From Pelomonas sp052436255 (GTDB lineage Bacteria; Pseudomonadota; Gammaproteobacteria; Burkholderiales; Burkholderiaceae_C), in assembly GCA_052436255.1 (NCBI GenBank), contig JBQVNP010000123.1, positions 1-15,906 of the forward strand: a DNA stretch of 15,906 nt, in the 5' to 3' direction. Positions 1 through 6,645 of this stretch are shown one piece after another. Each line of letters begins with the position of its first letter. The first letter of the stretch is position 1. The notes beneath the pieces are model-generated. The model saw only the letters and a program-made list of their open reading frames with translations, was not told where the DNA came from and searched no databases. Both the position numbers and the translations under genes were made by a program.

Positions 1-107
1 GACGCAGCCGGCGCCAGGGCCGGCTCGGCCGCAGCGCCACCGGCCGCCAGCGCGGCGGCCAGCGCCAGCGCTTGCGCGGGCAACTTGAGGATCTTGAAGC
101 TCATCAT
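1..107 (-). CDS. N-terminus of an unidentified secreted protein (partial)
   Basis: Only the first 35 codons lie in the window; the gene runs off the left edge. It begins MMSFKILKLPAQALAL, followed by an alanine-rich hydrophobic stretch and then AAAEPALAPAA. This is a typical Sec signal peptide: positive n-region, h-region about residues 10-25, AxA-like cleavage site near residue 27. Two adjacent ATG codons (105-107 and 102-104) could each be the start. No strong Shine-Dalgarno stands out upstream. It follows the TonB receptor stop by about 65 bases on the same strand, so it is probably the next gene of the minus-strand pectin cluster. A further exported pectin-degrading enzyme or binding protein would fit, but nothing of the mature protein can be seen and no family is assigned. 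Confidence 0.55.
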   Translation of the reverse strand, partial: MMSFKILKLPAQALALAAALAAGGAAAEPALAPAA

Positions 108-172
108 GCGGGGGCCTGTGGAATGACAGGCGCGAGGGCCACCGGCCACTTGCGCGCCATCGGTTGCGAGGA

Positions 173-3091
173 TCAGAAGAACGCGTACTCGGCCGTGAAG
201 CGGTAGCTGCGGCCCAGCACGTCCGCGCCGCTGGTCAGGTAGCCCTGGTAGCCCGTGTTGGCCGTCAGCGCGGGGTTCACGTCGGTCAGATTGTTGATGC
301 CCACCGTGACCTTCAGTGCCTTGAATCCGCCGTAGGCCACGCTCAGGTTGTACTGCTTGTAGGCCTTGACGTCGGTGTAGCTGGAGCCGGCGCGCGGGGT
401 CAGGTCGGTCAGGCCGCTGCTGTAGCGCTGCGACACCTGCGTCGACCAGTTGCCCAGGCGCCAGTTGACCGACGCGGTGTGCTTCCAGCGATAGATGATC
501 TGCTGCGTCGTGGCCAGGCCGGCGTTGGGGCCGGTGTAGCGCGCATCGGCGGTCAGCACGCCGACGTTCTGCAGCATCTCGCCACCCTTGTCGACCGAGA
601 ACGAGTACTTGTCGTAGTAGGTGCCATCCATGCGCAGGTTGAAGTTGCCCCATTCGCCGGCGCGCAGCTGGTAGGTGGCGGCAACGTCCAGGCCGCGCAT
701 GTCCATGTCGCCACGGTTGGCCTGGCTGGTCAGGATGCGGTCGATGGTGCCGTCGGCCTTGCGCAGGATGTTGGCGGAGTAGCGGGCCGGCGCCTGCTGC
801 ACCTCGGCCAGCGTCAGCGCGCCCAGCACATCGCTCAGCCGGATGCTCCAGTAGTCGGCCGTCACCAGCAGGCCACGCACCGGTTCGAAGGCGCCGCCGA
901 TGCTCCAGCCCTTGGACTTCTCGGGCTTGAGGTGGCTGTTGTCGGGCGACTTGGTCCAGTACTCGGTCTGGGCATTGCAGACCAGGCTGGCCCGGTCGCC
1001 GGCGAAGGCCGCCACCGGCGTACCGGTGTTGGTGAGCAGCGGCGTCGGGCTGGGACAGAGCACCGGGTCGTCCATGGCCACGGTGCGCACCTCGGGCGTC
1101 GGGTTCTGAATGTCCATGATCGACGGCGCCCGGAAGCCCGTGTTGGCCGACGCGCGCAGCATCAGCTCGGCCATGGGCTGGAAGCGCAGCGACAGCTTGG
1201 GGTTGACCGTGGTGGTCTTCAAGTCGCTGTAGGTATCGGAACGCACCGCGCCGTTGATGCTCCAGACCTTGGTCAGCGGCGCGTCCAGCTCGATGACGGC
1301 GGACTTGATGTTGCGGTGCAGCTTGGCCGCCACGCCGGTCGGGTTCTCGCCGACGATGTCGTCCTTGAGCACGACGCCGGCGCTGCTGATGTTGTAGTTG
1401 CCGTTGGGCAGCTTGGCGACGTAGTCCAGCGGCGCGGCGTGCACCTTGGCCTCGTCGCGGCGCAGCTCGCCCGAGACGGCCAGCGTCAGCGGGCCACCGC
1501 CAAGGTCCATCAGCTCGCGGGTCAGCGTGAAGTCGACGGACTTGTTGTAGGCCTCGTTGAGGCGGTAGGTGTAGTCGCGCAGCTCGATGCTCTTGAGGTA
1601 CTCCAGGCCGGCGGCGTCTTGCGCGCCGAAGGGGTTGAGGATGCCCTTGGTGAAGCCTTCCTGCGCCTTGCTGTACAGGATGTAGCCGCCGCCGACGCGG
1701 GTGTCGCGCTCGGAGTGGCCATAGTTGAGGCCCACGCGGTAGTCCATGTTCCAGAAGCTGCCTTCGGCGCTCAGCACCAGGCGGTCGTTGATTTGCTCGT
1801 CGTTGCGATAGGCCGGGCCCAGTTCGCCCGGGCCCCACGCGAAGTGGACGAGCCGGTTGTTCATGTTCAGCAGGCTGACGACGCCGGGCGTCCTGACCGG
1901 GTCGATGAACATGGCCGGCGAGTTGGCGCCAGTGTTGCTGCCCACGACATTGACCAGGGGCGTGATGCCCTTGCCGGGGTAGAACTTGCTGGTCGACGGG
2001 ATGCTGTAGGTCGTGGCCGGCTCGTTGCCGCCGGGCACCTGCATGCCGCGGTACTTCTGCACCGTGAACGCCGAATGCATCGCTTCCAGGCTCAGGCGGT
2101 GGCCCTTGCCCAGGTTGAGGGTGCCCTTGCCGTAGAGGTTGTTGATGCGGCTGCCGTCACCGATGGCGTCGAAGAAGTTGGGATCGCGGTAGCAGCCGGC
2201 GTTGTTGTAGGTGGCAGGCGTGGCCACGCTGCCCGCCCCCAGCGTGGGCAGCGAATACGGCGCCACGCAGCCGGTCGCGAAACTGGAGTTGTAGTTGCTG
2301 TTGGCGCCCGCCGTGAAACCGTAGTTGGCGGCCGGGCTCTGGTTCTTGTTGCTGGGCGTGTTGAGCAGGCCGAGCTGGTTCAGCGCCGAGCCGTCGTAGA
2401 GCTCCGGCCGGTCGCCCTTGAACAGCGCGTTCTTGGTCTGGTAGTCCATCGAGCCATAGACGTTCCAGCCGTCGGTGCCCAGGTCGCCGAAGCCGGCGAT
2501 GAGGCCCACGGCGTTGGTCTGGCCGCGGCTGCCGCGGTCGGGCGCGTTGAGCTCCAGCTTGATCTTGGCGCCCTGGAAGCTGTCGCGCGTGAGGTAGTTC
2601 TGCACGCCGCCGATGGCGTCGGAGCCGTAGATGGACGAGGCGCCGTCGCGCAGGATCTCGGTGCGCTGCAGCGCCATGCGCGGAATGACGTTGGCCGATA
2701 CGTACTGGTCCTGCAGCGGCTCGTTGGCCAGCCGGCGACCGTTCAGCAACGTCAGCGTGCGCATGGGCCCCAGGCCGCGCAGGTTGAGCACCGGGCCGGC
2801 CGCGCCGGCGTTGAAGCCCAGCGACTGCGACTGCGGCAGCTCCAGGATCAGGTCCTTGAGTTCGGTGTGGCCCCGCGCATCCAGCTCTTCCGAGCGGATG
2901 GCCGACACGGGCAGCGCCGTCTCGCCCGCCACGCGCTTGATCGACGAGCCGGTGATCTGGATGCGCTCCATCGTCACGGGCGCGTCGGCGGCGGTCTGGG
3001 CCTGGGCCTGGGCGGCGGCAGCGCAAAGGCTCAGCACGGCGCCGGCGCACAGGGTCAGGCGGGCTCGGGCTTGCAGGGGTTTGATGCTCAT
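173..3091 (-). CDS. TonB-dependent outer-membrane receptor, probably for pectic oligosaccharides
   Basis: 972 residues, full length for a TonB-dependent receptor. Residues 1-29 form a signal peptide ending AQAQA. A TonB-box-like stretch (ERIQITGSSIKR, about 43-54) precedes the plug domain (about 55-180). The plug carries LNLRGLGPMRTLTLLNGRRL and the hallmark EILRDGASSIYGSDAIGGVQ. The rest reads as a 22-strand beta-barrel with alternating aromatic residues, ending in YRFTAEYAFF with the terminal Phe needed for outer-membrane insertion. The ATG is supported by a GGAG about six bases upstream. It starts 39 bases after the PL1-CE8 fusion enzyme ends, on the same strand. By position it should import oligogalacturonides released by that enzyme; the substrate is inferred, not read from the sequence. 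It belongs to a different receptor subgroup from the one at 6646-9573. Confidence 0.93.
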   Translation of the reverse strand: MSIKPLQARARLTLCAGAVLSLCAAAAQAQAQTAADAPVTMERIQITGSSIKRVAGETALPVSAIRSEELDARGHTELKDLILELPQSQSLGFNAGAAGPVLNLRGLGPMRTLTLLNGRRLANEPLQDQYVSANVIPRMALQRTEILRDGASSIYGSDAIGGVQNYLTRDSFQGAKIKLELNAPDRGSRGQTNAVGLIAGFGDLGTDGWNVYGSMDYQTKNALFKGDRPELYDGSALNQLGLLNTPSNKNQSPAANYGFTAGANSNYNSSFATGCVAPYSLPTLGAGSVATPATYNNAGCYRDPNFFDAIGDGSRINNLYGKGTLNLGKGHRLSLEAMHSAFTVQKYRGMQVPGGNEPATTYSIPSTSKFYPGKGITPLVNVVGSNTGANSPAMFIDPVRTPGVVSLLNMNNRLVHFAWGPGELGPAYRNDEQINDRLVLSAEGSFWNMDYRVGLNYGHSERDTRVGGGYILYSKAQEGFTKGILNPFGAQDAAGLEYLKSIELRDYTYRLNEAYNKSVDFTLTRELMDLGGGPLTLAVSGELRRDEAKVHAAPLDYVAKLPNGNYNISSAGVVLKDDIVGENPTGVAAKLHRNIKSAVIELDAPLTKVWSINGAVRSDTYSDLKTTTVNPKLSLRFQPMAELMLRASANTGFRAPSIMDIQNPTPEVRTVAMDDPVLCPSPTPLLTNTGTPVAAFAGDRASLVCNAQTEYWTKSPDNSHLKPEKSKGWSIGGAFEPVRGLLVTADYWSIRLSDVLGALTLAEVQQAPARYSANILRKADGTIDRILTSQANRGDMDMRGLDVAATYQLRAGEWGNFNLRMDGTYYDKYSFSVDKGGEMLQNVGVLTADARYTGPNAGLATTQQIIYRWKHTASVNWRLGNWSTQVSQRYSSGLTDLTPRAGSSYTDVKAYKQYNLSVAYGGFKALKVTVGINNLTDVNPALTANTGYQGYLTSGADVLGRSYRFTAEYAFF

Positions 3092-3130
3092 GGGGTCTCC
3101 GTGGGTTCTCGTGTCGAATGCTTCAGGCGC

Positions 3131-5941
3131 TCAGGGCGCCGGCACCCAGCCGCCGGGTGCGCCGGTGGCGATGGTGGATTTGTGGAAGATCTCGGCGCGC
3201 GTCGCCAGCCCGTTGGCCGAGTCGAGCTGCCTGGCGAGCGCGATGAAGGTCGGCACATTCGCCACCTTGACCGAGGCCACGCCGAGGCGGGCACCGACGT
3301 CCAGCGGCGCGCCGGCCAGGTCCATGCTGCCGAACTCGCGCCAGCCAGCCGCGTCGGTGGCGCCGCCGTCGGCCGTGCCGGCCCAGGGCGGCGGGTTGCT
3401 GCCGCAGCTGCCGCTGCCCGTGCCGGTCTTGCTGGTGCCGGTGCCAACGCACCAGCCCACCGGCAGGATGTGCGGTCCGATGCGGGTGTTGATGAAGGCG
3501 ATGTTGTCGACGTAGGTCGTGCTCGTCGTGCCACCACTGCGGGCCAGATAGGCCTGGGTCACACCGGGGCCTGCGGTCAGCACGCTGTTCAGGAAGACAA
3601 AGCCCTTGTCGCCTGCGGTGGCGCGCGATTGCAGGATGTAGCCGGGCGAGTTGCCGCCGGTATCGACGACGGAGCGGATCTCGCTGTCCTCGAACAGGCT
3701 GGCCATCACGCTGCCCCAGATGAAATCGACGTTGCCGGCGACCAGCGACTGGTAGATCCAGTTGTAGCCCTTGAGCTGCAGCGTGTCCTGCTGGCTCAGG
3801 AAGTTCATCTGCCTGGCGACGAGGCGCGCCGCTGCGGCCGTGGTGCCGGTGTTGAAGTAGAGGGCCTCGGCCTGGTTGTCCCAGCTGCTGCTGCGCTGGT
3901 GCGGGTTGTGCAGCGTGAAGTTCTGCAACGTCAACAGGTCCGAGGTCTCGACCAGCCACGCCGCGCGGCCGCCGCCGAGCACCCGGTGGCCGACTGTCCG
4001 GCCCGAGGTGCTCAGCGCAGTGCCTGCGGCTGCTGAGCTTGCGCCGCTGCCCGAGTTCAGCGACTCGAAGTTCACGTCGCCCACCACCACGCCGTCGCGG
4101 CTTTCGCCGATGACGCTCAGGTTGGACACCTTGCGCAGGATGTTGAGCTCGGGGTAGCTGCCGTTGGCCAGTTGGATCACCTTGGGTGTGGCAACGGTGT
4201 TGCAGCCATAGGTCGGCGAACTGTTCGTCGAGCAGTGCTTCATGACCCAGTTCAGCGCGCCTTGCAGCGTGCGGAAGTCGGCCGTCGTGCCGCTGTCATC
4301 GACGTTCAGGTTCGTGAAGCTCGCTGGCGCGGCGCGGGTCGTGAACTTCCAGTTGTCGGCCTTGGCTATCCCGGCGAACGCAGCGCCCTTGATGCTGCCG
4401 GCCAGCACGGTCGCGTCTATCGTCACGTAGTAGGTCGTGCCGAAGTCGAGCTTGTTGCTGCGCAGCTTGACCGAGGCCGTGCTGCCCTTGACGCTGACGG
4501 GCCGGTACCAGACATAACGCGCAAACGTCGCGCCATCGGGCATGGCGCCCAGGCCCAGCGCGTCGATCTCGAGGTTGGTGCGGGCCAGCACGGTCTGCGT
4601 GTCGGTGCTGGAGGGCGCGTTGCTGATGTCGATGCTGTCGACCAGCGCGTCGTCGCTCGCGCGGAAGACGTTGACCTTGCCAGTCGTGCCGATGGCGGGC
4701 GGCGCGTCGAAGGACAGCGAGATGCGCGTGTCAGTGGGCACGCCAGTCTCATTCGCGGCCGGCGACCTGGTGCCGGCCACGTCATTGACATTGCCGTTGC
4801 CGCTGATCTGCGTCGTCAGCTTGCCAGCGCCGGCCTGGGCCAGTGCGTTGGCCTTGACCAGCATTGCCGGCCGCGGCTTGAACGCATAGCCCGGCGTGAA
4901 GGCCGTGCCGGCCGCCACGCCGCAGGCGCCCAGTGGCGCGCCGTTCAGCGTGGAGCCGCTGTCCTGGAACACGCCGGTGCGGTCCGAGCTGGCGTAGACG
5001 ACGACAGCATTGCAGCCGGCCGCGCCGTCCACCGCGAAGACGTTGGCGTGCGACAGGACGTTGGCCGCCTTGCCAATGCCGACGCTGTAGCTGTGCGCAT
5101 AGGGGCTGGCCGTCTTGCTGCCCACGAAGTAGTTGTTGAAGACATGGACCTGGCCGAAGCGAACGCGCGGTACACGCTGGCTCACGCCACTGAAGACGTT
5201 GTTGGCGATGGTGACGCGCAGCTTGCCGGCGTCGCTGGTCAGGCTGTCGGAGCCGCCGATCAGCATGGACTTGTCGTGCTGGGTGATCAGGTTGTAGGAG
5301 ACCGTGATCAGGTCGGCGCCCTTGGTGATGTCGATGGCGCCGTCATGGCACTGCTTGACCTTGCCGTTCTCGATGGGCAGCGTGTCGTCGGTGACGGGCG
5401 CGTCGGTGATGGTGTTGCGGTCGATCCAGACCTGCGTGGCGGTGACGATGCCGATGGCGTCATACGCGGAGTTCCAGTTGCCGAGAGACCCGTCGGTCGG
5501 GTCCCACACGGGGCCGACATCGCAGGGCGCGACGATATGCAGGTTGCGCACGATGACCTGGCTGACGCCGGTGATGTCTATCCACGCGTTGACGAAGCCG
5601 GCGCCGGGGCCTTCGCCGATCAGCGTGGTGTTGCTGGACAGGCGCACGCGCGCCCTCACCTTCTGGTCCGCCGTGTGTGCGAAGGGCGTGCCCTCGGTCA
5701 TGTCGATGGTGCCGGCCACCTTGATGATCTTGGGCGCGTTGCCGCCGTTGGCCAGCGCGTTCAGCAGCTCGGCGCGGCTGGTCACGGTGTAGATGTGGTC
5801 GGGCGTGGCGGCGCTGCCGCCGATGGTGCCGGCGCCCCAGCCGTCGGCGGGCGCGACCTGCTGGGCCGCGTCCACGGCATGGGCCGGCAGGCTCAACGCC
5901 AGCAGCGCGGCGATGCAGCCGATGTGCTTGAGGGCCTTCAT
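3131..5941 (-). CDS. Bifunctional secreted pectate lyase (PL1) – Ig-like – pectin methylesterase (CE8) fusion
   Basis: 936 residues. Residues 1-22 are a signal peptide (ALLALSLPAHA). Residues about 28-350 are a PL1 pectate lyase with SNTTLIGEGPGAGF (103-116), WIDRN (172-176, usually WIDH), HDGAIDI with calcium-ligand Asp200 and Asp204, HDK (222-224) and RVPRVRFG (256-263), where Arg256 matches the catalytic Arg of Erwinia PelC. Residues about 390-537 resemble an SbsA/Big_5 Ig-like domain (RSPAANETGVPTDTRISLSF to NWKFTT). Residues about 540-936 are a CE8 pectin methylesterase: NGSYPE, QAEAL (Gln690), QQDTL (Gln718, Asp719), VDFIWG (Asp739) and Arg801 of the motif usually written LGRPW. That motif is here LARSG, so the conserved Trp is missing. 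Expected role: de-esterify and cleave pectin outside the cytoplasm. The ATG overlaps the stop of the upstream PEP-CTERM gene (ATGA), implying coupled translation. Confidence 0.93.
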   Translation of the reverse strand: MKALKHIGCIAALLALSLPAHAVDAAQQVAPADGWGAGTIGGSAATPDHIYTVTSRAELLNALANGGNAPKIIKVAGTIDMTEGTPFAHTADQKVRARVRLSSNTTLIGEGPGAGFVNAWIDITGVSQVIVRNLHIVAPCDVGPVWDPTDGSLGNWNSAYDAIGIVTATQVWIDRNTITDAPVTDDTLPIENGKVKQCHDGAIDITKGADLITVSYNLITQHDKSMLIGGSDSLTSDAGKLRVTIANNVFSGVSQRVPRVRFGQVHVFNNYFVGSKTASPYAHSYSVGIGKAANVLSHANVFAVDGAAGCNAVVVYASSDRTGVFQDSGSTLNGAPLGACGVAAGTAFTPGYAFKPRPAMLVKANALAQAGAGKLTTQISGNGNVNDVAGTRSPAANETGVPTDTRISLSFDAPPAIGTTGKVNVFRASDDALVDSIDISNAPSSTDTQTVLARTNLEIDALGLGAMPDGATFARYVWYRPVSVKGSTASVKLRSNKLDFGTTYYVTIDATVLAGSIKGAAFAGIAKADNWKFTTRAAPASFTNLNVDDSGTTADFRTLQGALNWVMKHCSTNSSPTYGCNTVATPKVIQLANGSYPELNILRKVSNLSVIGESRDGVVVGDVNFESLNSGSGASSAAAGTALSTSGRTVGHRVLGGGRAAWLVETSDLLTLQNFTLHNPHQRSSSWDNQAEALYFNTGTTAAAARLVARQMNFLSQQDTLQLKGYNWIYQSLVAGNVDFIWGSVMASLFEDSEIRSVVDTGGNSPGYILQSRATAGDKGFVFLNSVLTAGPGVTQAYLARSGGTTSTTYVDNIAFINTRIGPHILPVGWCVGTGTSKTGTGSGSCGSNPPPWAGTADGGATDAAGWREFGSMDLAGAPLDVGARLGVASVKVANVPTFIALARQLDSANGLATRAEIFHKSTIATGAPGGWVPAP

Positions 5942-6504
5942 GCGACGGCCTTGCGGCGCAGCGCCAACAGGCCCAGGCCGGCGGCGAGAAGCGCGAGACC
6001 GGTCGGCTCGGGCACGGCGGTGACGGCGATCTGCGTCGTGAAGCTGCCAAACTCGCCGGTGAAGCTCAGGTTGTTCAACGTCAGGCTGACGCTGTCGGGC
6101 CCGACGAGTTGCAGGCCGATCGTGCCGCCGCCGACGCCGCTCAGGTCCAGCGGCGTGAAGCCGCTGATGGGCGCACCGAGGCCGGCCAAGCTGAAGCTCA
6201 ACGTGTAGCTGCCGGCCAGGCCGGTCGTGCCGCTGTTGTTCCAGACCTGCACACGGCCGTCGCTGAAGAAGTCGACCGCGACGGCGAAGTCACTGGTCAT
6301 GAACTCCAGGTCGGCCGGTGCCAATGCCGTGGTGTTGCTGCCGGCCTTGTCGGCGAACAGGTGGTCCAGGCCCAGCAGGGTCTGGCTGGCGCCGCTGACC
6401 TGGCCGGTGATGAGAGTGCCCGCTGGCAGGGCGTCGGCGGCCTCGGCGAGTGGCGCGGCCAGGCATGCGGCGGCTGCGACCGCCAGGGTCAGTTGCGTCT
6501 TCAT
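5938..6504 (-). CDS. PEP-CTERM sorting-domain protein of unknown function
   Basis: 188 residues from the ATG at 6504, chosen because GGAGA lies about seven bases upstream and a clean signal peptide (MKTQLTLAVAAAACLAAPLAEA) follows. An upstream in-frame start at 6600 would add 32 non-signal residues and is unlikely. The mature part (about 25-160) is cysteine-free, rich in Gly, Ser, Thr and Leu, and looks beta-stranded. The C-terminus (164-188) is VPEP, a hydrophobic run (LALLAAGLGLLAL) and RRK, the tripartite tail processed by exosortase EpsH-type enzymes. The family normally goes to the cell surface or exopolysaccharide. Its stop codon overlaps the start of the PL1-CE8 gene, so the two are probably made together. 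A surface or pectin-binding partner role is inference; no known fold was recognised. Confidence 0.88.
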   Translation of the reverse strand: MKTQLTLAVAAAACLAAPLAEAADALPAGTLITGQVSGASQTLLGLDHLFADKAGSNTTALAPADLEFMTSDFAVAVDFFSDGRVQVWNNSGTTGLAGSYTLSFSLAGLGAPISGFTPLDLSGVGGGTIGLQLVGPDSVSLTLNNLSFTGEFGSFTTQIAVTAVPEPTGLALLAAGLGLLALRRKAVA

Positions 6505-6592
6505 GGTCTTGTCTCCGGATGTGGTCGGGCGTACCGGAATAGGCCGTCGACTCTTGTGGATTTCGTGGCCCTTCAGGGTCACGCGAGCAAAC

Positions 6593-6621
6593 AGGGGCAC
6601 AGCCGGCTGGCCTGCGCCCCT
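6593..6621 (-). terminator. GC-rich hairpin after the first TonB receptor (possible terminator or processing site)
   Basis: Read on the minus strand, AGGGGC pairs with GCCCCT, then a G-U wobble, then CAG with CTG. This gives a stem of about 10 bp around a 9-base loop. It begins 25 bases after the receptor stop codon and is followed by GTTTGC, only a very short U-run. It is a weak intrinsic terminator at best. It may partly separate expression of the receptor from the PEP-CTERM/fusion-enzyme genes, or stabilise the upstream message. Confidence 0.45.
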
Positions 6622-6645
6622 GCCTGATCTAGGCCGGTAGCAGGC

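Noticed and set aside
164..4036. Very long plus-strand open frame (1290 codons) opposite the TonB receptor and fusion enzyme
   Set aside because: Low-complexity Ala/Val/Gly/Arg/Gln translation typical of the antisense of high-GC genes. It spans two well-supported genes and has no recognisable domain.
4172..6208. Plus-strand open frame of 678 codons
   Set aside because: Antisense shadow of the PL1-CE8 gene and PEP-CTERM gene, with no motif or signal peptide.
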